Shown piece by piece: positions 35,988-47,162 of a stretch of 64,000 bases of DNA. The notes beneath the pieces are model-generated. The model was given only the letters and a program-made list of their open reading frames with translations, was not told the DNA's origin and did no database searches. A program made the translations under genes and the position numbers. The stretch spans positions 1 through 64,000 of the forward strand of contig WGMT01000001.1 in NCBI GenBank assembly GCA_016124945.1, written 5' to 3'. This stretch comes from a bacterium (lineage in GTDB: Bacteria; Chloroflexota; Anaerolineae; Caldilineales; Caldilineaceae). The first letter of the stretch is position 1. Each line of letters starts with the position of its first letter.

Positions 35988-37403
35988 ATGGCTACACAGT
36001 CAGATCGCGAGCACCTGACAGGTGTAAAAGAGGATTATCAATACGGCTTTCACGACGATCACAAGCCGATTTTCAAAGCCGAAAAGGGCATCAACCATCA
36101 GGTCATTGACCAGATTTCCGATTTAAAGAACGAACCGGATTGGATGCGCCAGTTCCGTCATGACGCACTGGACATCTTTCTGGCCAAGCCGCTACCCATG
36201 TGGGGCGCCGACCTCACAGGCATGGACTTCAATGACATCTTCTACTACTTGCGCCCCACCGAAAAGGCCGGCAAGAGTTGGGACGATGTCCCCGAAGACA
36301 TCAAGCGCACCTTCGATCGACTGGGCATCCCCGAAGCGGAACGCAAGTTCCTGGCCGGTGTGGGCGCGCAGTACGAATCTGAAGTGGTCTACCACAGCCT
36401 GCGCGAGGAATGGGAAAAGCTGGGCGTCGTCTTCTTGGATATGGACAGCGGCCTGCGCGAGCACGAGGAGATCGTCAAAGAATACTTTGCTACGGTGATC
36501 CCCGCCAACGACAACAAATTCGCCGCGCTCAACAGCGCCGTGTGGAGCGGTGGCAGCTTCGTCTACGTGCCCAAGGGCGTCAATGTGGACATTCCCCTGC
36601 AGGCGTACTTCCGCATCAACGCCGAGAACATGGGCCAGTTCGAGCGCACGCTGATCATTGTGGAAGAGGGCGCCAGCGTCCACTATGTGGAAGGCTGCAC
36701 CGCCCCCATCTACTCCAGCAACAGCCTGCACAGCGCTGTGGTGGAGATCATCGTCAAAAAGGGCGCACGCTGCCGTTACACCACCATCCAAAACTGGAGC
36801 ACCGACGTCTACAATCTGGTGACCAAGCGCACCATTGCCGAAGAAGGCGCGACGATGGAGTGGATCGACGGCAACCTGGGCAGCAAGGTGACGATGAAGT
36901 ACCCCGCCGTCTACATGATGGGGCCGAAGGCGCACGGCGAGATCCTGTCGATTGCCTTCGCCGGCAAGGGGCAGCACCAGGACGCAGGCGGCAAGGTTGT
37001 CCACGGCGCACCGTACACCAGTTCCAAGATCGTCTCCAAGTCCATCAGCAAAGACGGCGGTCGCGCCAGCTACCGCGGTCTACTCAAGGTGGCCAAGGGC
37101 GCACACCACAGCAAGAGCAACGTTGTCTGCGACGCCCTGCTGCTCGATCCCGAGAGCCGTTCCGACACATACCCCTACATTGAGATTGAAGAAGACGATG
37201 TCAGCATCGGTCACGAAGCCTCGGTGAGCAAGATCGGTGAAGAGCAGCTCTTTTACCTCATGAGTCGAGGCATCGGCGAGGACGAGGCTGCGGCCATGAT
37301 CGTCGGCGGCTTCATCGAACCGCTGGTCAAGGAACTGCCCATGGAGTATGCCGTCGAGATGAACCGGCTGATCCAATTGCAGATGGAAGGCAGCATCGGC
37401 TAA
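35988..37403 (+). CDS. sufB: Fe-S cluster assembly scaffold SufB
   Basis: A 471-residue protein from the ATG at 35988 (CTAGGAGAAC upstream). Family blocks visible are [80 protein letters not shown], and [18 protein letters not shown]. SufB and SufD form the beta-helix scaffold on which SufC acts. The open frame 30 bases upstream includes repeat-derived sequence and is not used. Confidence 0.98.
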   Translation: MATQSDREHLTGVKEDYQYGFHDDHKPIFKAEKGINHQVIDQISDLKNEPDWMRQFRHDALDIFLAKPLPMWGADLTGMDFNDIFYYLRPTEKAGKSWDDVPEDIKRTFDRLGIPEAERKFLAGVGAQYESEVVYHSLREEWEKLGVVFLDMDSGLREHEEIVKEYFATVIPANDNKFAALNSAVWSGGSFVYVPKGVNVDIPLQAYFRINAENMGQFERTLIIVEEGASVHYVEGCTAPIYSSNSLHSAVVEIIVKKGARCRYTTIQNWSTDVYNLVTKRTIAEEGATMEWIDGNLGSKVTMKYPAVYMMGPKAHGEILSIAFAGKGQHQDAGGKVVHGAPYTSSKIVSKSISKDGGRASYRGLLKVAKGAHHSKSNVVCDALLLDPESRSDTYPYIEIEEDDVSIGHEASVSKIGEEQLFYLMSRGIGEDEAAAMIVGGFIEPLVKELPMEYAVEMNRLIQLQMEGSIG

Positions 37404-37410
37404 AAAGAAA

Positions 37411-37492
37411 TGAATGAAGAATGAAGAATAGAGAATCAAAAACGGCATTACGCCGCCGTCCGAATCTTTATTCTTCATTCTTCATTCATAAT
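37411..37492. repeat. Intergenic palindrome, GAATGAAGAATGAAGAATA family
   Basis: ATGAATGAAGAATGAAGAAT (37410-37429) pairs with ATTCTTCATTCTTCATTCAT (37469-37488), an exact 20-base complement. It lies between sufB and sufD. A related TTCATTC word array is at about 18610-18630. Confidence 0.9.
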
Positions 37493-37508
37493 TTTGGGAG
37501 GACAAAAC

Positions 37509-38849
37509 GTGACACTAATGATCAACGAGCAAGAAGAAGTAAAAGCCGCTGTTGCCGCCTTCACCGAAGAGACGGTGCGGCAGATTTCGGCAGCACACAA
37601 TGAGCCGGATTGGATGCGCCAATTCCGCCTAGACGCTTGGCGCACTTTCGAGTCGCTGCCCTGGCCTAAGCCCACAGACGAAGCATGGCGGCGCACCCGA
37701 CTCACCGGCTTCGATCTAAAAAACTTCGCCCCTTTCGCCACACCCGGCGACGTGGCGGCATATGACGATCTGTCCCCGATGTTGCAGAATGAGCTTTCCG
37801 AATTGGAAAGTGCCGCCAGCCTCATTTTTCAGGACGGTGGCCTCCTTTATTCGGTGGAAAATCAGGATCTGGCTGGTCAGGGTGTGATTTTCATGGATCT
37901 GCACGCCGCTGTGCGCGAGCATGCCGATCTTGTGCAACGCCATTTCATGACCGAAGCCGTCCGTGTGGATCTGAACAAGTTCTCGGCGCTACATGCTGCG
38001 CTGTGGGACACAGGCGCCTTCATCTACGTGCCCCAAAACACCAAGGTCGATCTGCCTTTGCAGATCATCCTCAACCAGGCCGCCAAGGGCGTGAGCGGTT
38101 ATCACCACACGTTGCTGGTGGCCGAATCCGGCGCCGAAGTCACCGTCGTCGATGACCTGGTGGGCGGCGTAGATGGAATGCAGAGCAGCGTGGTGGAAGT
38201 GCTGGTACGCGACAACGCCGTTGTCCGCTACATGAACCTGCAAGACTTCGATCATAGCCTGTGGAACTTCCTCAACGGTCGCGCCGTCATGGGCCGCGAC
38301 ACCGACCTACGCTGGATCCAGGTCAGTTGGGGCAGCCGCCTGACCAAGGCTTTCCTCGACCTCGATATGGTTGGTCAGGGCGCGCACGGCGAACTGCTGG
38401 GCCTCTACTTCCCCACAGGTCGTCAGCACATCGACCATCAGACGCTTCAGATCCACCGTGTGCCCAACTGCTTCAGCGATCTGCTGTTCAACGGTGCGCT
38501 CAAAGACAGGGCCCACAACGTCTACATGGGCATCATTAAAGTTCACAAAGAAGCCCAAAAGACCGACGCCTTCCAGCGCAACGGCAACCTGATCCTCGAT
38601 GGCACCGCCCGCGCAGACAGCATCCCCGGCCTGGAAATCGAGGCGGACGATGTGCGCTGCACCCATGCCGCCACGGCGGCGCAGGTTGAGGACGAGTATG
38701 TCTTCTACCTCATGGCCCGTGGTCTCACCCGCCCACAGTCGGAACGCATGATTGTACAGGGTTTCTTCCAGGCCGTCCTCGATCGCGTGCCAGTCGAGAG
38801 TGTGCGTGAGAAATTGGAACGCGTCATCGAACGCAAAATTGGTGGCTGA
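37509..38849 (+). CDS. sufD: Fe-S cluster assembly protein SufD
   Basis: A 446-residue SufB/SufD-fold protein. The start is GTG at 37509, seven bases after GGGAGG; an ATG nine bases on is also possible. [31 protein letters not shown] and the C-terminal beta-helix (HQTLQIHRVPNCFSDLLFNG ... GLEIEADDVRCTHAATAAQVEDEYVFYLMARGL) are SufD hallmarks, with the conserved His in CTH. It completes the SufBC2D complex. Confidence 0.96.
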   Translation: MTLMINEQEEVKAAVAAFTEETVRQISAAHNEPDWMRQFRLDAWRTFESLPWPKPTDEAWRRTRLTGFDLKNFAPFATPGDVAAYDDLSPMLQNELSELESAASLIFQDGGLLYSVENQDLAGQGVIFMDLHAAVREHADLVQRHFMTEAVRVDLNKFSALHAALWDTGAFIYVPQNTKVDLPLQIILNQAAKGVSGYHHTLLVAESGAEVTVVDDLVGGVDGMQSSVVEVLVRDNAVVRYMNLQDFDHSLWNFLNGRAVMGRDTDLRWIQVSWGSRLTKAFLDLDMVGQGAHGELLGLYFPTGRQHIDHQTLQIHRVPNCFSDLLFNGALKDRAHNVYMGIIKVHKEAQKTDAFQRNGNLILDGTARADSIPGLEIEADDVRCTHAATAAQVEDEYVFYLMARGLTRPQSERMIVQGFFQAVLDRVPVESVREKLERVIERKIGG

Positions 38850-38867
38850 TCGTCGCACGCAGAGAAG

Positions 38868-39060
38868 AAGAGATTGATCCACGAAGCCACACGCAGAAAC
38901 ACAAAGGAGAAGAGCAGAGAAGAGAGGGACACGGATTGCACGGATTTTTGGGACGAAGAAATAGGCTCAAAAGTCTTTCGCAAAACCCTGTAAACCCATG
39001 TCCAAATCTCTACTTTTCTCTGCTTGGTATCTATTAGTGTGGCTTCGTGGATAAGTTCTG
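38868..39060. repeat. Large-loop palindrome in the sufD-rhodanese gap
   Basis: CCACGAAGCCACAC (38879-38892) faces GTGTGGCTTCGTGG (about 39038-39051), an exact 14-base pair. Inner words CAGAGAAGAG / CTTTTCTCTGC and GGACACGGATT / CATGTCC add nested pairing. Words are shared with the duplication at 1-136. Confidence 0.75.
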
Positions 39061-39143
39061 GACAAGCCATGGACGACGAAACGTGAAGCGCACGGCCAGC
39101 CATCTGGCGGCGTTTCACGTTTTGCACATCAAGGAGAGACAAC

Positions 39144-39995
39144 ATGACAGATCAAGGATACGCTCACCCCGATGCTTTGGTAAGTACCGATTGGGTTGAC
39201 AAGCATCGCAATGACGCCAACATTCGCATTCTAGAATCGAACGAGGATCCGCTGCTTTACGCCACTGGCCACATTCCAGGCGCGCTGAAGATCGACTGGC
39301 AAGATGATCTTAACGATCCACTGGTGCGCGACTATATCAACAAAGAACAATTCGAAGCGTTGATGAGTCGCCTTGGTGTGAGCAACGATACCACGGTGAT
39401 CCTCTACGGCGACAAGAGCAACTGGTGGGCAACCTACGCCTTCTGGGTCTTCCAACTTTTCGGCCACACCAACGCCAAGATCATGGACGGTGGTCGCCTC
39501 AAGTGGACCAATGAAGGCCGCGAAGTGACCCGAGAAGTGCCTTCGGTAACCGCAGCGAACTACAAGGCAAAAGAGCGCGATGACGCCCGCATCCGCGCCT
39601 TCCGCAATGATGTCCTCGCCCATCAAGCCGCCGGCAAACCGCTGGTAGACGTGCGCAGCCCCGCAGAGTACAGCGGCGAACTGCTGCACATGGCCAACTA
39701 TCCGCAAGAGGGCGCCCTACGCGGCGGACACATCAAGGGAGCGCGCAACGTCCCCTGGGCGCGGGCGGCCAACGAAGACGGTAGCTTTAAGAGCGCAGCC
39801 GACCTGCGCGCCATCTACGAAACCGAACAGGGCCTGAGCCCAACCGACGACGTTGTGGCCTACTGCCGCATCGGCGAACGATCCAGCCACAGTTGGTTCG
39901 TGCTTACCTACCTGCTGGGTTACCCCAACGTCCGCAACTACGATGGCTCGTGGACGGAGTGGGGGAACGCAGTGGGGCTGCCGATTGAAAAGTAA
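39144..39995 (+). CDS. Tandem-rhodanese sulfurtransferase
   Basis: A 283-residue protein with two rhodanese domains (about 10-130 and 155-280). The second carries the active cysteine Cys241 in [13 protein letters not shown]; the first has Asp-Lys (GDKSNW) in place of the cysteine loop and is inactive, as usual. The CRIGERS loop resembles the CRxGxR type of thiosulfate:cyanide sulfurtransferases, so persulfide transfer from thiosulfate is likely. Located between sufD and sufS, it may donate or channel sulfane sulfur for Fe-S assembly. AAGGAGAG precedes the ATG. Confidence 0.93.
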   Translation: MTDQGYAHPDALVSTDWVDKHRNDANIRILESNEDPLLYATGHIPGALKIDWQDDLNDPLVRDYINKEQFEALMSRLGVSNDTTVILYGDKSNWWATYAFWVFQLFGHTNAKIMDGGRLKWTNEGREVTREVPSVTAANYKAKERDDARIRAFRNDVLAHQAAGKPLVDVRSPAEYSGELLHMANYPQEGALRGGHIKGARNVPWARAANEDGSFKSAADLRAIYETEQGLSPTDDVVAYCRIGERSSHSWFVLTYLLGYPNVRNYDGSWTEWGNAVGLPIEK

Positions 39996-40165
39996 TTTGC
40001 GATTGACGATTGACGATTTACGATTGCCGTGTAGAGATTGCCGTGTAGAGATTGCCGTGTAGAGATTGCGAATGCGTGATGGCCATGTTTGGTTCCTTGA
40101 TATCAAAATTCCCAACAATGGGTTCGGATCCTCAACGAGACAATCGCAAATCGTAAATCTGCTTA
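39993..40165. repeat. Palindromic array, GCGATTGACGATTTACGATT family
   Basis: TTTGCGATTGACGATTGACG begins at 39999; ACAATCGCAAATCGTAAATC ends near 40159. Inside are three near-perfect tandem GTGTAGAGATTGCC units (about 40028-40070). Together with the next palindrome it fills the 379-base gap between the rhodanese gene and sufS. Confidence 0.8.
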
Positions 40166-40275
40166 ATTCCACTCCTGCCCAGGTGGTTAGTTGCACGATG
40201 GTCGATGTTGTAGAAAGATAGTAGTCGCGCCCGGTTAGGGTGGCGTCATACGAAATACGAAGTAGTTTGGGGATG

Positions 40276-40346
40276 AAGAGATTAGGCGATTAAGAGATTT
40301 CAGATGCTGTACACGATCCAAAATCCCCCAATCGCCTAATCTCTTC
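40276..40346. repeat. Intergenic palindrome, GAAGAGATTAGGCGATT family
   Basis: 40276-40292 is an exact 17-base complement of 40330-40346. It is the same word family as the 30-bp inverted repeat at 20229-20297. It ends about 30 bases before sufS. Confidence 0.88.
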
Positions 40347-40374
40347 TCCCTAAACCTGGAACGCTAGGACACAC

Positions 40375-41628
<1,254 letters not shown>

Positions 41629-41642
41629 TGAAACAGCAGAAT

Positions 41643-41773
41643 AGAACGCGGATAAAGCGGATTGGGCGGATTTCAACAGATTGTTTGTAACTATTCATCT
41701 GAACAGTTACCTGATTTTCCAGAAATCCAGAAAAATCCGCCAAAATCTGCTCAATCCGCCCGATCCGCGTTCT
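41643..41773. repeat. Large-loop palindrome, GCGGATTGGGCGGATTT family
   Basis: AGAACGCGGATAAAGCGGATTG (41643 on) pairs with AATCCGCCCGATCCGCGTTCT (ending 41773) with a few mismatches. The loop holds another pair, AACTATTCATCTGAACAGTT. Same family and same terminal word as 1112-1199. Confidence 0.85.
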
Positions 41774-41809
41774 ATTAAATCTTTCGCAGCATACCGATAT
41801 GGGGCAATT

Positions 41810-42190
41810 ATGGATCAACTTTATCGCGAAGCCATTCTGGATCACTACAAACACCCTCGCCACAAAGGGCATCTTAACGATCCGGATGTCCACTATCACG
41901 ACACAAATCCCTTCTGCGGCGACGAAATAACCATCGAGCTGAAGGTAGAAAACGGTGTTGTGGTGAACGCCGCCTTCGACGGGCGTGGTTGTGCCATCAG
42001 TCAGGCCAGCGCGTCGATGATGATGGAAGAGATCATCGGCATGTCGGTGGAAGATTTGAAGCAATGGGGTAAAGAAGACATACTCGATCTATTGGGCATC
42101 GAGATTGGTCCTGTGCGTCTCAAGTGTGCCCTCCTGCCCCTCAAAGCGCTCAAAGCGGGCGTTTGGGGGCTGGACGAATGGCCCGAATAG
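41810..42190 (+). CDS. sufU: SufU-type zinc-dependent sulfur transfer protein
   Basis: A 126-residue IscU-fold protein. The ligand residues are Cys36 and Asp38 (FCGDE), Cys61 (GRGCAIS) and Cys106 (LKCALLP); the insertion before the last cysteine (about 85-100) marks SufU rather than IscU. SufU takes persulfide from SufS in zinc-dependent fashion. The ATG at 41810 gives the normal family start MDQLYREAILDHYKHPRHKG; the open frame upstream is repeat-derived. Confidence 0.95.
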   Translation: MDQLYREAILDHYKHPRHKGHLNDPDVHYHDTNPFCGDEITIELKVENGVVVNAAFDGRGCAISQASASMMMEEIIGMSVEDLKQWGKEDILDLLGIEIGPVRLKCALLPLKALKAGVWGLDEWPE

Positions 42191-42241
42191 TCAATCAGGT
42201 GCGACGCGCCTGACAATCACGTCACAAGTACAGGTGAATTT

Positions 42242-42559
42242 ATGCAAGGGTTTGTTAAAGTTGCTAAGATGCACGAGCTCACCCCGGGTGAGCGCAAACT
42301 GGTGGAGCTAGAAGGAGTGCGTATCGCTATCTTCAACCTCGACGGCGATTTCTACGCAATCGAGGACGTCTGCACCCACGATGGTGGACCGCTGGTGGAA
42401 GGCGATGTGCTAGAGGGTGGACAGATCCGCTGTCCGCGACATGGGGCACGTTTCGACATTCGCACCGGTCAAGCGTTGAGCATGCCTGCCTTCAGCCCCA
42501 CCGCCACCTACGAAGTGCAAGTCGATGGTGACGATGTTTGGGTAGAAGCGCCATTCTAA
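42242..42559 (+). CDS. Rieske-type [2Fe-2S] ferredoxin
   Basis: A 105-residue protein with one Rieske motif pair: Cys44-Thr-His46 (CTHDGG) and Cys64-Pro-Arg-His67 (CPRHGARFD). It resembles NirD or the ferredoxin component of biphenyl dioxygenase-type systems. In a suf operon a standalone Rieske protein probably supplies electrons to assembly or is a substrate; the exact role is not established. A small TCAGGTGCGCCACACCTGA hairpin (about 42569-42587) follows. Confidence 0.93.
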   Translation: MQGFVKVAKMHELTPGERKLVELEGVRIAIFNLDGDFYAIEDVCTHDGGPLVEGDVLEGGQIRCPRHGARFDIRTGQALSMPAFSPTATYEVQVDGDDVWVEAPF

Positions 42560-42616
42560 TAAATTGCTCAGGTGCGCCACACCTGAGGTTGAAGATTTCG
42601 AGAAAAGGAGAGAATC

Positions 42617-42940
42617 ATGAGCGAAGCCACATTGCCAACACCAGAAGAAGTCCGTGCCGAGATCCAAGCCCATGTCCGCGACCCTGAATTGATGATGAAC
42701 ATCGTCGATCTGGGCCTGATTTATGGCGTTGAAATCACGCCGCAACAGAGCGCCGAGGTCACCATGACGCTCACAAGCCCAGGCTGCCCCGCCGGCCCGC
42801 AAATCATCAGCGACGTGCAGCGCACCGTGCACAACGCCTTCCCCGCGCTGGACGAAGTCAACATTCATCTGGTGTGGACCCCCTTCTGGAACCCGGACAT
42901 GATGTCGGATGACGCCAAGGATGAGTTGGGGATCTTCTAA
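42617..42940 (+). CDS. SufT-like DUF59/MIP18 family protein
   Basis: A 107-residue DUF59 protein: RDPELMMNIVDLGLIYGVEI, TLTSPGCPAGPQI and VWTPFWNPDMMSDDAKDELGIF are the family blocks, including the conserved Cys. SufT/MIP18 proteins assist Fe-S cluster maturation or delivery. It is the last gene of the suf run. AAAAGGAGAG precedes the ATG. A strong terminator follows. Confidence 0.93.
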   Translation: MSEATLPTPEEVRAEIQAHVRDPELMMNIVDLGLIYGVEITPQQSAEVTMTLTSPGCPAGPQIISDVQRTVHNAFPALDEVNIHLVWTPFWNPDMMSDDAKDELGIF

Positions 42941-43013
42941 GGTGGACGGAGGACGGTAGACGAACGTTAAGAATGTCGCCGCCACCGCGAGAAGCCAATC
43001 CGTATAGTGCATG

Positions 43014-43051
43014 CAACAAAAAACAGGGACCGATGCCGGTCCCTGTTTTTT
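43014..43051. terminator. Bidirectional terminator after the suf operon
   Basis: AAAAAACAGGGACCGATGCC then GGTCCCTGTTTTTTG: stem CAGGGACC/GGTCCCTG with flanking A and T tracts, between convergent genes. Confidence 0.92.
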
Positions 43052-43134
43052 GTTTGAATACAGCCTGCTTCGCGGTCACCGCCAATCAAGCAGAAGCGTG
43101 CTGTGCCCATTCATGATTCATCAATCTTCTGCTT

Positions 43135-44721
43135 TCAGTGTATCGTCCGCCGATTTAGCATCAACATTAGCCCCACCTCCACCATCAACGCAGTGAGTGG
43201 ATGTTCGGCAATGGGAATGTGGACGAAGCTTTCTGCCAGGAGCATGGCGTTGCCGGCGTTGCGTTCATGACCAGCGATTGAAAGCCACGCGGCCTGGGCT
43301 TGCAACGCGATTTGCAGACGCTGCGCCATCATCATGCCCGCTTCGCCGTCGAACATCTGCGCCATGAGCGGCGGTAACAGGATCGATGGATCTGTTGGCC
43401 CATTTTGAGCGGTAGTACGCAGGATCGCCTCGCGCATCGCCGTCTCCTGAAAGAACCAACCGCTCATGGCAGGGTGGCGCAGGAATTCGGCCGCAAGTTC
43501 CGCCAGCCGGGTCGCCGGGGCGCTGCCGCTCTTCTGATCACCAGCCTGGCGCAGCATTGCCTCCCAGCGCGAAGGACCCGACTGGAGCAGCGTTTCTAAC
43601 GTGGGCGATAGGTGGGGCGGCTGATAGCGGAACAGATACAAATTGTGAAGCGTATACTCCGGCGGCAGGGGGCGTGGCGTCGCCTGCTGCCAATGACGCG
43701 TCAACAACTGCTGCAAATACCAACGGGCATAGTCCACCGGCACTTCGAGGAAAACCATGGGCGTGTTGCTGGTGATCGCAATGGAGATCAACTCACCCAC
43801 GTTACGGTAAGGCGGCAGATAACGGGTTTCGACATCCTCGCTGCCGAAGGTTTCGAGTAGACCGGTGCTGGTGTCGAAACGGACACCGATCAGAATGCCA
43901 CTTTCGGCTTGGGCGCACAAGAACCAGAGATCCTGTTCGCCGGTAAGGCTGACCGGTGTTAGCAGCGCCCGCCAGCCCTGCATTGGCGGCGGCTCGTAGG
44001 TGACGCCGCTAAAGCGCACCTTACGCAGACAGCGGGCGGCGTACTCGGCTTGGGCAGGCGGTAGATTCAAACGCAGGTTGTCTAATGCCTCTGCGGCCTG
44101 CTCACCGGCCGACGAATCGCGCAGCATGACGAGTTTGTCCATAGCGAGGCGCGCCACCATTGAACGAGAATCGTAGGCGATCAGGCGCAACAGTTCCGGG
44201 CAGTCATCATGTGGCACCATGTCGAGTAGATCGAGGACCATGTAGGCCACGTCTTCGTTTTCCTGGCGCATCTGACGCACATAGTCGAGCAGCACGTAGC
44301 GGTTTTGTTTGCCCTCGGCGATGGCTTCTTCGAGGCTCTGCATCACCACAATTTCGGGATCTTTCAGATCACTCATCAATGCTGCGGCGACTTCGGCCTG
44401 TAAGAAACGTTCGAGGATCAGCGCCGCCGTCAATCGCGCCTGGGTGGGGTTGTTACGATTGGCCGCCTCTTGACGCAGCAACGTCGTCACCTCTTCATAG
44501 GGCAACAATGCAGACAGCCGCCCCAATCCCCCGCGCAATTGACTACTGCCCGTGTCCAAGAAACGGCGCAGCACCGTGAGGATCAACTCCGGTTCGTAGT
44601 TTTGCGCAATCAAACGGACCTGTTCTAGCAGTTCAGATTCGCTGGTAGTGGCTCCAATGGCTTCAATATCGGCGTTGAGTTTGCGGCGTTGGTGGAAGGT
44701 GTTGATTAGCTTGTCGCTCAT
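43135..44721 (-). CDS. HEAT-like helical repeat protein of unknown function
   Basis: A 528-residue protein from the ATG at 44721. Residues about 1-240 are helical pairs reminiscent of HEAT/armadillo repeats (LLEQVRLIAQNYEPELILTVLRRFL, RLTAALILERFLQAEVAAALM, VARLAMDKLVMLRDSSAGEQA). A middle region (about 255-350) reads as beta-rich (LTGEQDLWFLCAQAESGILIGVRF), then helices to the end. No catalytic motif is seen. It is divergent from dnaX. I do not recognise a named family. Confidence 0.8.
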   Translation of the reverse strand: MSDKLINTFHQRRKLNADIEAIGATTSESELLEQVRLIAQNYEPELILTVLRRFLDTGSSQLRGGLGRLSALLPYEEVTTLLRQEAANRNNPTQARLTAALILERFLQAEVAAALMSDLKDPEIVVMQSLEEAIAEGKQNRYVLLDYVRQMRQENEDVAYMVLDLLDMVPHDDCPELLRLIAYDSRSMVARLAMDKLVMLRDSSAGEQAAEALDNLRLNLPPAQAEYAARCLRKVRFSGVTYEPPPMQGWRALLTPVSLTGEQDLWFLCAQAESGILIGVRFDTSTGLLETFGSEDVETRYLPPYRNVGELISIAITSNTPMVFLEVPVDYARWYLQQLLTRHWQQATPRPLPPEYTLHNLYLFRYQPPHLSPTLETLLQSGPSRWEAMLRQAGDQKSGSAPATRLAELAAEFLRHPAMSGWFFQETAMREAILRTTAQNGPTDPSILLPPLMAQMFDGEAGMMMAQRLQIALQAQAAWLSIAGHERNAGNAMLLAESFVHIPIAEHPLTALMVEVGLMLMLNRRTIH

Positions 44722-44782
44722 GGCGAGGATTATAGCACACCCATTCGGCAACGCACAGCGCACAGGAATTTTCAACATCTTT

Positions 44783-44811
44783 TTGCCTCACACCCCGCAA
44801 AATGGTACACT
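44783..44811 (+). promoter_or_regulatory. Promoter of dnaX-ybaB-recR
   Basis: TTGCCT, 17-base spacer, TACACT with TGG directly before the -10. About 60 bases before the dnaX ATG. Confidence 0.5.
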
Positions 44812-44871
44812 ACAAGTCGGCGTTTAGAACGTTTGAACGCGTGCCAAGCACTCGACAAATAGGACGCATTC

Positions 44872-46533
44872 ATGGCCCAGGCCCTCTATCGCAAGTGGCG
44901 CAGCCGCACATTCAACGAAGTTGTGGGGCAGGAGCATGTCACCCAAACGCTGCGCAACGCGCTGCGCGAAGGACGCGTCGCCCACGCTTACCTCTTCTCC
45001 GGCCCACGTGGCACAGGGAAGACGAGTACGGCGCGCATTCTGGCCAAAGCGCTCAACTGCACTGCACCCGAAGCGGAACGTCCTTGTGACGAATGTGCCA
45101 ACTGTCGCGCCATCAGCGAAGGACGGCTGCTCGATCTAATCGAAATCGACGCCGCCAGCAACAACAGCGTCGATGACATTCGCGAACTGCGCGATAAGGT
45201 CGGCTTTCAACCCAGCGAAGGGCGCTATAAAGTCTACATCATCGACGAAGTACACATGCTCAGCACCAGCGCCTTCAACGCCCTGCTTAAAACGCTGGAA
45301 GAGCCGCCGCCCCACACCCGTTTTGTACTGGCCACGACAGAACCACACAAGATCCCGGCCACCGTCCACAGCCGCTGTCAGCGCTTTGACTTTCGGCGTA
45401 TCCCGGTGCCCGAAATTGCCCAACACTTGCGGCATATCGCCGACGATGAAAATTTCCAGGTAGAAGACGCCGCCCTGATCGCCATCGCCCGCAGCGCCCA
45501 GGGCTGTATGCGCGATGCCGTGAGCCTCCTCGATCAGATGACAAGCTACGACACCGACATGATCAGTCTGGCACAGGTTCAGCAGGTGTTGGGCAGCGCA
45601 GGCAGCGAATCGGTGGCCGCTTTTGTGGATGCCGTTGCCAACAGGCAGATCGCGCCGGGGCTGACCCTGATTCAGCAATTGCTGCTCAGCGGGGCCAGCT
45701 TGCAGGAATTTACCTCGCAGGTGGTAGACTATCTGCGCGGTGTTATGCTCCTGGAAATGACAGGTGACCAGTCGCTGCTTACCGATCAACCTACCGATGT
45801 GGTGGAGCAGATGGCGCAGCAGGCCAAAAGTCTAGATCGTGGACAGATCCTCTACGCCATTAAGCGTTTTAGCGAAGCCATCGGCGAGTTAAAAGGTGGC
45901 TTGCAACCCCAACTGCCGCTGGAACTGGCCCTGATTGAATCAATCCAGGGGACGGTGACACAGGTACAGACCGTCGTCCAGACGGTGGTGCAGGCGCAAG
46001 CAGCCACGCCTGCACCTACACCCAGTGCGACTACAGCCACCAAACCCGCTGAAGACGGCAACAAGCCCGTTCCCGCGGCAAAGGAAGCAGATGCCGTAAA
46101 GCCTGCCCCACCCGAACAAGCTGACGGCGCCACACCGCCACCGCTAGACGAAGCCGCAGTTCAGCGTCTGCAAAGCCGCTGGAACGAGTTTTTGGGGTTG
46201 GTGAAGCAGCGTTGCGGCTTTAAGCAAGAGGCGGCGCTACGCGCTGTTCGCGACATTGCGATCGGGGAACAGGCCGTCGCCTTCGCCTTTGGCAAGAATA
46301 AGTTTGCTCGCGAGATGATCTCCAGCGCCGAAACACTGGCGCCGGTGTCGGAAATCCTGTCACAAATCCTGGCGCGCACCGTCAGCCTCACCTGCCAGGT
46401 GGGCGACACGGCCACGCTCTCGGCATCCGCAGGGCGTGTGATCCGCGATACAAGCGATGCCGACGGGCCTGATCCGCTTGTTGAATACGCTGTCAACGAA
46501 CTCGGCGCACATGTCGTCGAAGAAAAGAAGTAG
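44872..46533 (+). CDS. dnaX: DNA polymerase III subunits gamma and tau
   Basis: A 553-residue clamp-loader ATPase. Walker A is GPRGTGKT (44-51), the zinc module uses Cys63, Cys72, Cys75 and Cys78, Walker B is IIDEVHMLS and an SRC motif is in HSRCQRFDF. The AAA and collar domains end near residue 365. A Pro/Ala/Thr-rich linker (about 370-430) leads to a C-terminal tau-like domain. I see no obvious slippery A-run that would create a separate gamma product. Followed by ybaB and recR. Confidence 0.97.
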   Translation: MAQALYRKWRSRTFNEVVGQEHVTQTLRNALREGRVAHAYLFSGPRGTGKTSTARILAKALNCTAPEAERPCDECANCRAISEGRLLDLIEIDAASNNSVDDIRELRDKVGFQPSEGRYKVYIIDEVHMLSTSAFNALLKTLEEPPPHTRFVLATTEPHKIPATVHSRCQRFDFRRIPVPEIAQHLRHIADDENFQVEDAALIAIARSAQGCMRDAVSLLDQMTSYDTDMISLAQVQQVLGSAGSESVAAFVDAVANRQIAPGLTLIQQLLLSGASLQEFTSQVVDYLRGVMLLEMTGDQSLLTDQPTDVVEQMAQQAKSLDRGQILYAIKRFSEAIGELKGGLQPQLPLELALIESIQGTVTQVQTVVQTVVQAQAATPAPTPSATTATKPAEDGNKPVPAAKEADAVKPAPPEQADGATPPPLDEAAVQRLQSRWNEFLGLVKQRCGFKQEAALRAVRDIAIGEQAVAFAFGKNKFAREMISSAETLAPVSEILSQILARTVSLTCQVGDTATLSASAGRVIRDTSDADGPDPLVEYAVNELGAHVVEEKK

Positions 46534-46611
46534 CGCAACCGAATCATCCTGCAAATTTGTATACATATGTTCAACGACACACACAAACCTTTAGCGAAGG
46601 AGTAAACTTTC

Positions 46612-47004
46612 ATGGCGAAGAAACCACAACGATCTCGACCTGGTGGTGGCGGTGGCGGCGGCTTTCCTGGCATGCCTGGTGGTGTACCAGGCGGCATGGG
46701 CGGCAATCTCATGGCCCAGGTACGCAAGATGCAAGAAGAGATGGAAAAAGCCCAGGCTGCGCTCGGCGATGAAATGATCACCGGTACAGCGGGTGGCGGC
46801 ATGGTCGAAGTTGATATGGACGGCCACCAGAACATCAAAGCCGTGCGCCTGAAACCCGAAGTCGTCGATCCCGAAGATGTAGAAATGCTCCAGGATCTGC
46901 TCCTGGCCGCCCTCACCGACGCTTCGACCAAGTCCAAAGCATTGGCCGAAGAGCGCATGGGTGGCATTACCGGTGGATTGGATCTGCCGCCAGGATTGTT
47001 TTAG
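46612..47004 (+). CDS. ybaB: YbaB/EbfC family nucleoid-associated protein
   Basis: A 130-residue protein. After a basic, Gly-rich N-terminus ([20 protein letters not shown]) the YbaB core reads MAQVRKMQEEMEKAQAALGDEM, GMVEVDMDGHQNIKAVRLKPEVV and DLLLAALTDASTKSKALAEERM. Dimers bind DNA and shape the nucleoid. The Gly-rich tail is longer than in most homologues. The dnaX-ybaB-recR order is widely conserved. Confidence 0.95.
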   Translation: MAKKPQRSRPGGGGGGGFPGMPGGVPGGMGGNLMAQVRKMQEEMEKAQAALGDEMITGTAGGGMVEVDMDGHQNIKAVRLKPEVVDPEDVEMLQDLLLAALTDASTKSKALAEERMGGITGGLDLPPGLF

Positions 47005-47142
47005 TGATTGGTGATTGGTGATTGGGGAGATCTTGTCGAGCATGTCATCGTGCAATCGGCTGTTTGTTTGCGAAGGTATGATTTGTTTGTCGGTTTCAAG
47101 TTCTATATGAGACCCTAATCACCAGTCACAAATCACCAATCC
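47004..47142. repeat. Intergenic palindrome, GTGATTGGTGATTGG family
   Basis: AGTGATTGGTGATTGGTGAT (47003-47022) faces ACCAGTCACAAATCACCAAT (about 47121-47140). Located between ybaB and recR, within a conserved operon. Confidence 0.8.
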
Positions 47143-47162
47143 CCCTCCCCAAAGAGGCTACA

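Noticed and set aside
36192..37004. Minus-strand ORF opposite sufB, and similar antisense frames over pheT, sufD and dnaX
   Set aside because: No ribosome-binding site or recognisable domains; shadows of conserved genes.
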